Shown: in pieces, positions 24,468-32,196 of the stretch | How the letters are laid out: each line of letters opens with the position of its first letter | Numbering within the stretch: position 1 is the stretch's first letter | NCBI GenBank assembly: GCA_035529435.1 | Contig: DATKWS010000229.1 | Span: 1 to 33,356, forward strand | Source of the DNA: DATKWS01 sp035529435 | Lineage (GTDB): Bacteria; Krumholzibacteriota; Krumholzibacteriia; Krumholzibacteriales; Krumholzibacteriaceae | Length of the DNA stretch: 33,356 nt | Direction of reading: 5' to 3' | Program-made: the position numbers and the translations under genes | Notes under the pieces: generated by a model | Databases searched by the model: none | What the model was told of the DNA's origin: nothing | Seen by the model: only the letters and a program-made list of their open reading frames with translations

Positions 24468-25736
24468 TCAGATCTCCCGCCACGACAGTACGATGCAGGG
24501 CATCGCGGCGCTCAGGGCGTTCCGTATCGCTTCGGAGCTGTAGAGAATAGCCCCATTACCGGAACTGAAATTGAAATCGGATGTGCCCCTGACGACCACG
24601 CTCCCGAGAATCCACACACCACCGTTCAGCTTGACATCGCCCTCCACGTATATGAGCCCCTTGTACTGGAATTGCCCGTTGCCGGTCATATCGCCCGTCA
24701 CGTAGAGCAGTCCTTCGCCGGTAATGGTGCTGTTAATCTTTGCATCTCCCTGTATGTACGTGATCCCGTTGAGGGTGGCACCGATCGATGTGTTGTCCGC
24801 CTGTGCGAGGAGCGATGCCACCTCGCCGTCGGTGAGCCCGAGCACCTCGGCGAGCGAGTAGAAGGGATTCGTCGGTGAGTCGTCGATCGGTTTGGGATTT
24901 CCCGCGACATCGGCGCTCCCCTTGACATCCACCACGTCACCCGTCGTCACGACCCCCGGCAGGTGCCCGCTCGAGAGATGCCATGGAGTACAGGGATTCT
25001 TCTTCGCGTTGGTCGTGCCCGGCGGTGTGTTCACGTCGTGGTTGTATCCGCAGAAAAAGCACGTACCGAGAAGCCGTACGGCCTTATCGATATACAGTGC
25101 CCCGAGCGTCCGGGCCATAATCGTCCGCTTCGTGACCTCGGCCTGGATGATCCGCTCGCCGGTCCCCTGCCTGCCCGTCACCGTGATCACCTCGACGGGA
25201 AAACCCGAATTGAAGTTCTCGGGCGGGATCTGGAGCGGATCGTACCGGACGATCTCATTTGCGTCCCGTGCGCTGTCCCCGTCACGGTCGATCCACTTGT
25301 GCTGAACCGTGAGGACGCCGTCCGTCCCGCTCGGTTCGCTGTACTCGAGGTACGACTGGTTTGCGTCCTGAATCGTGCCGGTCGAATAGATACTTCCGCT
25401 GCTCGCCGGCGCCGATGCCGGACTCGTGAGGTATATACGCGCCGTCCAGTGCGGGTCGTACGGCTCGCTGTCGCCGATCGCCGCGTTTCCCGTCCATCCG
25501 CCGACCGCGATGTTCGTCGGATTGGGAAGCGAGAGCCGGTGTATCGCCTCGTTGAGTCCCGCCTCCGCCACGAACAGCGACTGCGTGGTTATCCGCTGGT
25601 TGCCCGCTATCTTGAGATCCATCGAGGAGACCATCGCGAGGGTCGCGCCGATGATCGAAATGGCGAACAGGATGAGGAGCGTCACGACGAGTATGTTTCC
25701 GTTTCTTTCTTTGAGCGTATCGATAATTCCTCGCAT
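24468..25736 (-). CDS. PilX-like minor pilin/pilus assembly protein
   Basis: 422 residues from the ATG at 25736, with AAAGGA upstream; an ATG six codons earlier lacks a ribosome site. The N-terminus has NGNILVVTLLILFAISIIG, a hydrophobic helix of the PilX_N type without a classical G/FTLxE prepilin motif, then SMDLKIAGNQRITTQSLFVAEAG, which is diagnostic of that family. The middle contains CFFCGYN and an isolated Cys, possibly a disulfide or metal site. The C-terminal 130 residues are Gly-rich repeats (ITYIQGDAKIN, LLYVTGDMTGNG, LIYVEGDVKLNGG, WILGSVVVRG) that suggest a right-handed beta-helix. It is the last gene of the minor-pilin operon. No pilY1 or pilE follows before the terminator. Confidence 0.8.
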   Translation of the reverse strand: MRGIIDTLKERNGNILVVTLLILFAISIIGATLAMVSSMDLKIAGNQRITTQSLFVAEAGLNEAIHRLSLPNPTNIAVGGWTGNAAIGDSEPYDPHWTARIYLTSPASAPASSGSIYSTGTIQDANQSYLEYSEPSGTDGVLTVQHKWIDRDGDSARDANEIVRYDPLQIPPENFNSGFPVEVITVTGRQGTGERIIQAEVTKRTIMARTLGALYIDKAVRLLGTCFFCGYNHDVNTPPGTTNAKKNPCTPWHLSSGHLPGVVTTGDVVDVKGSADVAGNPKPIDDSPTNPFYSLAEVLGLTDGEVASLLAQADNTSIGATLNGITYIQGDAKINSTITGEGLLYVTGDMTGNGQFQYKGLIYVEGDVKLNGGVWILGSVVVRGTSDFNFSSGNGAILYSSEAIRNALSAAMPCIVLSWREI

Positions 25737-25772
25737 ACCTACCAATCCTTTCATAAACGGCCGGCGGGACCC

Positions 25773-28757
25773 CTACATCTCCCTGCCGAAAAAGGCGACA
25801 AGCTTTCCCTGTGTCGCCGAGGACCGAGTCCCGACAACGATGTCGGGTCTGTTGTCCTTGTTGAAATCCGCCACATCCATCGTGATGATCTCACCGGAAT
25901 CGGTGGTGTTGATCTTGATCCCGTTCGTGGGCAGCGTTCCGAATGCCGGCAGGACATAGATATCCCCCGTGTAGAACGCCGAGCTCTTCGTGCCGTACGC
26001 CACGTCGGGGAACACGTCGTTGTTGATGCTCAGCACGGCCAGGCTGAGGACCTCGGCTTCCGCGTACAGGCCGTCATCGGGCCACTTCGGTGTTATGTCG
26101 GGACCGAAGCTGTAACCGGTCGTATCCGGAATCCCGAAGACTCCGCTGCCGTCGTTGAGCCAGAGTAAAACATGCCCCTCGCTCGCTGCACTGCTGACGG
26201 CCGCGATGAAATCGGTATCATCGCCGTCGTCTTCCATCATATCGACGGTCTTCAGGCCATTGACGGCGCCGAACGAGATATACCGCGAATGCCAGGCGAA
26301 GACGCCCGAGGCATACCCCGTGTTGCGATAGATATCGATGTACCCCGTGTAGTTGCTGGTATGCGAGCCGACGATGATATCCTGATCGCCGTCCCCATCG
26401 ATATCGGCCGTCTCGACGGCCCATATCGCACCGAGATCGACCTCGTCCTCCGAGCCGGCCGTCGTGACGTACTGCACGGAGGAGTATGTTCCGCCCCCGC
26501 TTCCACTGAATACCTCGAATGCTCCGATATACCCGAACGGCGACTTGAGCCCGGCAACGAGATCGGAATGGCCGTCGAGATTGAAGTCGGCCAGCTTGCA
26601 ATCCATGACCTCGGTGAGTCCCTCCGTGTTATAGGCGATGTCGGGCGTCGTACTCAGCTCGCCGTTGGCTCCCGTGAACCAGATCTGGATATTATTGCCC
26701 GTGCTGTTGTCGAGACCGCTCAGAATATCCGGCGTGCCGTCCCCGGAGACGTCATACCTGCGCATCGTGTTGATATTGTGGCCCGCATCACGCCGGTACG
26801 TCGGATCGTGGTCGAAGAGCTCGCCGATCGGCGTCGTGGAGCTCTGCCAGTTGTTGTGGAACACGAGCATGTTCCCGATGCCGGTGGCGAGCGCCGTGCC
26901 GAGAACGATATCCTGATCGTACATATCGTCCTCGGCGAGGTTGGCCGTCGTAACGGAAAGAACGCGGTCGGTGTTCGAGATGTGTATCTCGACGAAGTCC
27001 TGGCGTGTCTCAAGAATGTCCCCGAACTCACGTATAACGGTCGTGTCGGGAGCGATGACGATATTCTCGTAGTTATTCACCGTCGTCGACGTGTACCCTT
27101 CCGGATCGATCTCCTTGACGGAATAGGTATTCGGCTCCAGGTTGAACCGGTAGTACCCGCTCGCATTCGTCATGGTCGTATCGCCGTTGGAAACCTTGAT
27201 GGTGACGTTGGGCAGTCCCTCTTCACCGATGTTGCGGCTGCCGTCCTCGTTGACATCGAGAAATACGTATCCCTCGAGAATCCCGGAGACGGCTCCGGCA
27301 TAATCGCCGAAATTGATCTTCACCGAATCGCCCGTGTCCACGATATGCGCCGTGGCCGAGTTGGGGGTCGTGGAGGCGAAACCGGCCGGATCCGTCTCGA
27401 CGACCGTGTAGGTGCCCTCCTCGGCGACAAACGAGTAATATCCGTCATTGCCCGTGAATGTCTGTGCTCCGGTATCCAGCGAGATCAGGACGCTGGGGAG
27501 ACCGCGCTCGTCCTGGCCCTTGACCCCGTTCTGGTCGAGATCCTCGAAGACGGTTCCCTCGATAATGCCGATATTCGACGTCGAGAGATCCCCGAAATTG
27601 ACGACCTGCGTCTGACCCGCAACGACGGTGACGGAGACGAGGTTAGCCGTGGTCGATGTGTAGCCCGGCGGATCGACCTCCTGAATCGAATAATCACCGG
27701 CGGGAAGCGGGAAATAGAAGAGCCCGAAGTTGTCGGTGACCACGTTGCGGTTCTGCCCGGCCAGGCGGATCTCGACGCCCGGCATTCCCGTTTCGCCGGG
27801 ATCGATCGTCCCGTCCGAGTCAATATCGTGAAACACGCGTCCGTAGACCATGGCGCTCGTGCGCGTTGCATTCCGCACATAGATCTCGGAGGTCATCGTC
27901 ACGTCGAGAAATCCGCCGTTGGTTTCGTACCGCTTGTCGTACGTGTTCGATTCGGCGACCGTTGTGATTTTCACCTTTCTGATCGCGCTGAGCAGGTTGT
28001 TCGGCATCGGTCCGATACCGGTGATCTCTCCGACATCGAGCATGTTGTCGCCGTTACCGTCACCCCAGAGCCGATCCGGTGTCGATGGATTTTCGTCGTG
28101 ATCGTAGAAGTACTGGAACAGCGGCTGTGGGGTGATCCACGCGGGCGCGAGGTTCGGCCCGCGAATGACGGCGAGATCCGATTCCCTGACCTCGTTGCTG
28201 CCCGCGCCGTTGTATCCGTACACGATCTTCTTGAGAACGAACAGGTTCGTATTGCGTCCGTTCTCGATGGGATCGTCGCCGCGGTCGGTGCCTGACACCG
28301 CACCGTCGTCGCTGGAATCGAGCGTGAAGACGACCGTCTCGGCCGTCGACTGGTAATCCGAGGTCGGCGTGTAGATGGCCGTTCCAGACGGCGGCACCCT
28401 GTTCGGCGAGGCCGCCCGGTTGATCGAGGTAAGCGGCGCCTGCGTGTCGATCGTCTGCCCGTTGTCGATATCCGCGTTGATCGCTATCTGGTAGGGCCCC
28501 GCATGTACGATGGGACGCTGCCCGCGGAAATAATCGGTCTGCGATCCCGCCTGCCGGAGATGCTCGGTGATATAATCGAGCGCGATCCGCGCGTTCTGCT
28601 GGGCTTCGACATATTCGGTCGTCTGGGCGGACCCTCTCTGGTAGAGCATGAATATCCCCGTTACCGAAATCAGAACGAATCCCAGGACCAGAATGCTGAG
28701 CAGTATTTCAACCAGTGTGAATCCCGCTGCCGGGTTTGTGCTTCTCAGTGTACTCAT
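25773..28757 (-). CDS. Giant PilW-like prepilin with three Cna-B/SdrD-like domains and a seven-blade FG-GAP propeller
   Basis: 994 residues, against 250-400 for usual PilW proteins. The prepilin leader is NPAAG/FTLVEILLSIL, with cleavage expected after G12 and Glu at mature position 5, then a single N-terminal helix and about 250 residues of PilW-like domain. Three Cna-B/SdrD-like repeats of about 95 residues span 301-390, 396-485 and 491-580, each running from a (V)YGRVFHDIDSDG-type opening through DPPGYTSTT-like and ending NFGD/EFGD. Residues 585-994 have seven repeats of the form DxDxDGxxDIIVG followed by a strand (about 603, 668, 720, 782, 838, 905 and 960), that is, an FG-GAP/VCBS beta-propeller. 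Export would use the type II/IV pilus machinery. I infer a pilus-tip or surface adhesin. Confidence 0.88.
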   Translation of the reverse strand: MSTLRSTNPAAGFTLVEILLSILVLGFVLISVTGIFMLYQRGSAQTTEYVEAQQNARIALDYITEHLRQAGSQTDYFRGQRPIVHAGPYQIAINADIDNGQTIDTQAPLTSINRAASPNRVPPSGTAIYTPTSDYQSTAETVVFTLDSSDDGAVSGTDRGDDPIENGRNTNLFVLKKIVYGYNGAGSNEVRESDLAVIRGPNLAPAWITPQPLFQYFYDHDENPSTPDRLWGDGNGDNMLDVGEITGIGPMPNNLLSAIRKVKITTVAESNTYDKRYETNGGFLDVTMTSEIYVRNATRTSAMVYGRVFHDIDSDGTIDPGETGMPGVEIRLAGQNRNVVTDNFGLFYFPLPAGDYSIQEVDPPGYTSTTANLVSVTVVAGQTQVVNFGDLSTSNIGIIEGTVFEDLDQNGVKGQDERGLPSVLISLDTGAQTFTGNDGYYSFVAEEGTYTVVETDPAGFASTTPNSATAHIVDTGDSVKINFGDYAGAVSGILEGYVFLDVNEDGSRNIGEEGLPNVTIKVSNGDTTMTNASGYYRFNLEPNTYSVKEIDPEGYTSTTVNNYENIVIAPDTTVIREFGDILETRQDFVEIHISNTDRVLSVTTANLAEDDMYDQDIVLGTALATGIGNMLVFHNNWQSSTTPIGELFDHDPTYRRDAGHNINTMRRYDVSGDGTPDILSGLDNSTGNNIQIWFTGANGELSTTPDIAYNTEGLTEVMDCKLADFNLDGHSDLVAGLKSPFGYIGAFEVFSGSGGGTYSSVQYVTTAGSEDEVDLGAIWAVETADIDGDGDQDIIVGSHTSNYTGYIDIYRNTGYASGVFAWHSRYISFGAVNGLKTVDMMEDDGDDTDFIAAVSSAASEGHVLLWLNDGSGVFGIPDTTGYSFGPDITPKWPDDGLYAEAEVLSLAVLSINNDVFPDVAYGTKSSAFYTGDIYVLPAFGTLPTNGIKINTTDSGEIITMDVADFNKDNRPDIVVGTRSSATQGKLVAFFGREM
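27018..27857 (-). repeat. Three tandem Cna-B/SdrD-like domain repeats
   Basis: Three coding repeats of about 285 nt at 27588-27857, 27303-27572 and 27018-27287. They share the order YGRVF/EGTVF/EGYVF, then D-x-N/D-x-DG, then G(M/L)P(G/S/N)V, then YS(F)...ETDPAGF-like, then FGD. They differ enough at DNA level to be old duplications rather than a recent array. Confidence 0.75.
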
Positions 28758-28763
28758 AGGGAA

Positions 28764-29147
28764 TTACCGCCTCGAGGTTAGATACGTTGTGAGCGTCACC
28801 GAATTGTCGTTGCTGCCCGATGTATAACTCGCCGTTACCGTGACCTGCTTCATATCGGTCAGGGGCACATTGTCCGTAACGCTCCACGTACGGGTGAAAA
28901 TTCGCTCCAACGGATTGAGGGGATCTGTGTGATTCCCCGCGGAGAGCTGGGCGTCATTGATCGGCGTCCCCATCAGCTCCTCGATCTTTTCCTGCGCCAG
29001 GTTCGTCGCAACGGTGAGATTCCTGGAGCGCGTCGTCGCCGCATTGCTCTCCGGCAGGGTTCGCATCGCCGCCGTTATACCGATACTAAAGATCAGAATT
29101 GCGATGATGATCTCGACAAGGCCGATTCCTTTTTGCGATTGCAACAT
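28764..29147 (-). CDS. pilV: PilV-like minor pilin
   Basis: 127 residues. The prepilin site is QKG/IGLVEIIIAIL with Glu at position 5, followed by the helix and SRNLTVATNLAQEKIEELMG, the PilV signature. The C-terminal part is beta-strand-rich (KQVTVTASYTSG, SVTLTTYLTSRR). GGGAG lies upstream. It is 16 nt after the FimT-like gene and 6 nt before the giant pilin, in the fimT-pilV-pilW-pilX order known from type IV pilus priming complexes. Confidence 0.85.
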   Translation of the reverse strand: MLQSQKGIGLVEIIIAILIFSIGITAAMRTLPESNAATTRSRNLTVATNLAQEKIEELMGTPINDAQLSAGNHTDPLNPLERIFTRTWSVTDNVPLTDMKQVTVTASYTSGSNDNSVTLTTYLTSRR

Positions 29148-29163
29148 GAGTGTCGCTCCCTTT

Positions 29164-29652
29164 TCAATCTACCGAAATATTACCCGTTCCCCCGAAAATC
29201 CTGATCGTGCGTACGTTGTTATTGGCGTTCTGCAGCGTGATCGAGCCGCTCTCCCTCGTGTTTCCCATGCGGCCGAATGTCAGTGTCCTCGTAGACAGCG
29301 TATGCGCTGCTATCACGATACCGTTGTACAGCCCGAACATATCGCTCCGGTACTCACCATGGTCACGGACACCGTTTCTGTTGTTGTCCTCGAAATAGAA
29401 ATAGGTATTGGTATCCATATCGAATGTGAACACGGCATCGATGTTCTTCATCACCGCTGATGACCGTGCCGTTCTGAGGGCGCTGGCGAACTGGTCCGCC
29501 TCACCGGTCAACTTCCAGTCCTGCATGAACCGGCCGTACGTCGGCATTGCCAGGGCGGCCACGAGCCCCAGTATCAGAATGGTGATCATCAACTCGATCA
29601 ACGTGAAACCCGCGCCCGTTCGTTTCCTGCATTTCATACTATGTATAAACAT
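29164..29652 (-). CDS. fimT: GspH/FimT-family pseudopilin
   Basis: About 162 residues from the ATG at 29652; ATG 29637 is equally plausible, and ATGs further upstream give an unusually long leader. The prepilin motif RTGAG/FTLIELMITILILG is clear, with Glu at position 5. ASALRTARSSAVMKN is the GspH/FimT signature. The C-terminal domain is beta-rich with an N/D-rich loop (YFEDNNRNGVRDHGEYR). First gene of the minor-pilin operon. It would help nucleate pili in the inner membrane. Confidence 0.87.
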   Translation of the reverse strand: MFIHSMKCRKRTGAGFTLIELMITILILGLVAALAMPTYGRFMQDWKLTGEADQFASALRTARSSAVMKNIDAVFTFDMDTNTYFYFEDNNRNGVRDHGEYRSDMFGLYNGIVIAAHTLSTRTLTFGRMGNTRESGSITLQNANNNVRTIRIFGGTGNISVD

Positions 29653-30139
29653 GATTCCTGCCATTCTGTGATGATCACGATACATGAGAATCCTTGACTG
29701 TTTCCGAGCATAGCGCTTATCGGCCTCGGGCCGGTTGTCTTTCCATTCGTTGCATGCTCCACCCGCATTCACGCAAAAACCGTGCCTTGGAGCGGCCGCG
29801 GTAAAAATGCGCGGCTCCGGTCGAATCGTCGGTGCGTCCCGAATTGCGGTGGGTGCGGCGCTATCTATTTGTGGACCATTACGATCAGTACATCATCGGG
29901 CGTCCGAAACCGGAGGCGACGGGTTTAAGATTTATTTAAATAAATCAGGTTTATTGAAAGGAACGTCAGGTAATGACGGGCAACGGCGCGCCGCCGGACC
30001 GGCAAGACGGGTATGGGGATTTTTGCACGCCACCTTTGCACAATGTGAATGGGATTCTGCAAACGGTGGATGCAGTATTGCGTACGGGGCCGCTCATGCA
30101 GCGTGAGAGGGTCATGATGCGATACGACCGGCCGCCCTG
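29653..30139. other. Intergenic region upstream of the minor-pilin operon
   Basis: About 490 nt without a convincing gene. It contains a local AT-rich island (about 29925-29955) in an otherwise GC-rich sequence, and three TTTGCA-type boxes: TTTGCAC at 30022-30028 and 30035-30041, and the inverted TGCAAAC near 30059. A long upstream extension of the FimT frame enters it, but the peptide is not pilin-like. I found no clear sigma-70 or RpoN promoter and no c-di-GMP riboswitch core. Confidence 0.5.
29929..29946. promoter_or_regulatory. 18-bp perfect AT-rich palindrome
   Basis: GATTTATTTAAATAAATC is a perfect 18-bp dyad in the gap before the minor-pilin operon, about 280 nt upstream of the chosen FimT start. 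The surrounding sequence is GC-rich. It may be a regulator or nucleoid-protein site. Confidence 0.4.
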
Positions 30140-31048
30140 CTACGACTCCAGGCCGGGGAGATTCGCCAGCATCTTCTCCTTGGCGAGGAGCCGCTGCCAG
30201 GTGGCCTCGTTCTCCGCCTCGAGCCCGGCGATCTCGTCGTCCTTCAGATGGCGGAAGCGTCCCTGCATCGCTATGTAATCGCGGAACGGCGTCGGCTCGA
30301 AATCCTTCCATACGCTGAGCCTGCGGCCGTTTTCGGTGATTTCCAGTATCGGGAAGACCCGCGATGTCACCGCCTGGCGCGCGCTCGCAACGGAGAGCTC
30401 CGGGGCGAGCTTCCATCCCGTCGGGCAGGGGGCCAGTATCTGAATGAAGCGCGTTCCCTTGATCCCACGAGCCTTGCGGAACTTCTCGACGATATCCTGC
30501 GGATAGGCGACCGAGGCGGTGGCGATGTACGGGATCGCATGCGCCGCCATGATGTCGATCATGTTCTTCTTGGGGCGCTTCTTGTAATTGCTCACCGGGG
30601 TCGTGGTGGTCCATGCCCCGGGCGGCGTCGCGGAGCTCCGCTGGATGCCGGTATTCATGTAGGCTTCATTGTCGTAGCAGCAGTAGATAATGTCGTCGTT
30701 CCGCTCGGCGGCGCCGGAGAGCGACTGGATGCCGATATCGAACGTCCCGCCGTCGCCGGCCCATGCCAGAACGACCGTCTCGGTGTCACCGCGCATCTCG
30801 AGTCCCGCCTTGAGCCCCGCCGCAGTGACGGCGCCCGTCTCGAATGCGGTATGGAAGATCGGCAATTTTACGGCGGAATGCGGGTAGGGACCGTCGATCA
30901 CCGACCAGCAGCACGCCGGTATGACGAGTGCTGTTTTGGGTCCCAATCCCTTCAGGGCGTAGCGCATCGCCTGCGTGGCCCCGCACCCCTGACAGGCCAG
31001 GTGCCCCGATGTCATGAACTCGTCGGTCGGAATAACGGCCGGTCTCAT
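30140..31048 (-). CDS. porB: Pyruvate/2-oxoacid:ferredoxin oxidoreductase, beta subunit
   Basis: 302 residues. Cysteines at 19, 22 and 46/47, plus LAPCPTGW in the C-terminal half, are the expected ligands of the 4Fe-4S cluster near the cofactor. The thiamine-pyrophosphate signature is WAGDGGTFDIGIQSL then YCCYDNEAYMNTGIQRS, with TPPGAWTTTTPVS. The beta subunit decarboxylates pyruvate to acetyl-CoA, passing electrons to ferredoxin. The ATG at 31048 overlaps the porA stop (ATGA). Confidence 0.95.
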   Translation of the reverse strand: MRPAVIPTDEFMTSGHLACQGCGATQAMRYALKGLGPKTALVIPACCWSVIDGPYPHSAVKLPIFHTAFETGAVTAAGLKAGLEMRGDTETVVLAWAGDGGTFDIGIQSLSGAAERNDDIIYCCYDNEAYMNTGIQRSSATPPGAWTTTTPVSNYKKRPKKNMIDIMAAHAIPYIATASVAYPQDIVEKFRKARGIKGTRFIQILAPCPTGWKLAPELSVASARQAVTSRVFPILEITENGRRLSVWKDFEPTPFRDYIAMQGRFRHLKDDEIAGLEAENEATWQRLLAKEKMLANLPGLES

Positions 31049-32196
31049 AGCTTCACTCCTATCCAGTTTATGTTCCGCTCGGGACTCTTGTCGTGCATGG
31101 CTTTGTCGGCGATCTCCCGGATCACGGCGGGTGTCACATCGCGTCCCCCGAGCCCCGTTATATACCCGGCGATGGGAACATCGGTTCTCCCGTAGAGGGC
31201 GCTCTTTATCTCCTGGAAGAAGATCCCGTGGTGCCCGAACGAGATGTTTCGATCGATCACCGCCACCTTTTTGGCGCGGGAGAGCACCTCGAAAATCTCT
31301 TCGAACGGGAAGGGCCGGAGAACCCGCACCTTCAGCGAGCCGATCTTCACCCCCTCGTCACGCATCTCATCGATGACGGCCCGCGCGGTCGAGGCGACCG
31401 TCCCGGAAGTGACGAGGATCACCTCCGCATCATCGCACCGGTACGGCTGAATGAGGCCGTAGCTACGGCCGAAGTGCTTCTCGAAATCCTTGTCGACACG
31501 CTGTATCACCTCGCGTGATTCCTCCATCGCCTTCTGGATCATGTAGCGGAGCTCCATGTAGCTGTCGGGCCCGGCGAGGTTGCCGAAGGAGTGCGATGTG
31601 CCCGACTCGATCCTGATCTTCGCCTCGTAGGGCGGCAGGAACTCCCGCACCTTCTCCTTCTCGATGATATCCACGATCTCAAAGGTATGCGAAAGGAAGA
31701 ATGCGTCGAAGACGAGCATCACGGGGAGCATCACGGTCTCGGCGATCTTGAACGCCTGCACGACGGTATCCTGCGTCTCCTGATTACTCTCGCAGTAGAT
31801 CTGCAGCCAGCCGACATCGCGCTGCGAGAGGCTGTCGTTCTGGTCGGTCCAGATGCTCCACGGAGGACCGACCGCGCGATTGATATTCGCGAGCACGATC
31901 GGCAGACGCGCCCCGACCGCCCAGTGCAGCATCTCGTGCATCAGGAGCAGTCCCTGCGACGACGTGGCCGTGAATGCGCGTGAACCGGCCGCCGAGGCGC
32001 CCACGACGGCCGCCATTGCGCTGTGCTCCGATTCCACCTTGATGAACTTCGCATCTATCTCGCCGCTGGCGCACATCTCAGAGAGGAGTTCGACAACCTG
32101 CGTCTGGGGAGTGATCGGGTAGGCGGAGATGACCTTCACCTCGGCCGCCCGAACACCGTAACTGATCGCATGATTCCCCATGATGACCTTTTTCAT
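31045..32196 (-). CDS. porA: Pyruvate/2-oxoacid:ferredoxin oxidoreductase, alpha subunit
   Basis: 383 residues from the ATG at 32196, with AGGAGG 4 nt upstream. ISAYPITPQTQVVELLSEM and KVESEHSAMAAVVGASAAG are the TPP-domain (pyrimidine-binding) signatures; FTATSSQGLLLMHEM follows. The C-terminal domain II has ILVTSGTVASTARAVI. It combines with porB and, normally, gamma and delta subunits. Its start overlaps the flavoprotein stop by 4 nt. A separate delta gene is not seen here; a ferredoxin-like tail on the upstream protein may supply it. Confidence 0.95.
   Translation of the reverse strand: MKKVIMGNHAISYGVRAAEVKVISAYPITPQTQVVELLSEMCASGEIDAKFIKVESEHSAMAAVVGASAAGSRAFTATSSQGLLLMHEMLHWAVGARLPIVLANINRAVGPPWSIWTDQNDSLSQRDVGWLQIYCESNQETQDTVVQAFKIAETVMLPVMLVFDAFFLSHTFEIVDIIEKEKVREFLPPYEAKIRIESGTSHSFGNLAGPDSYMELRYMIQKAMEESREVIQRVDKDFEKHFGRSYGLIQPYRCDDAEVILVTSGTVASTARAVIDEMRDEGVKIGSLKVRVLRPFPFEEIFEVLSRAKKVAVIDRNISFGHHGIFFQEIKSALYGRTDVPIAGYITGLGGRDVTPAVIREIADKAMHDKSPERNINWIGVKL

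Noticed and set aside
24103..24550. Alternative ORFs at 24103-24345 (minus) and 24173-24550 (plus)
   Set aside because: They overlap the small acidic ORF and the terminator; their composition is less like the genome's coding sequence.
26172..28295. Plus-strand open frame of 707 codons
   Set aside because: It is antisense to the giant pilin; the translation is rich in Arg, Asp and Val and matches no fold I recognise.
29653..30139. c-di-GMP riboswitch or RpoN promoter before the pilin genes
   Set aside because: I looked for GCAAACC/GACGCAAAG-type cores and TGGC-N8-TTGC and found neither on the minus strand.
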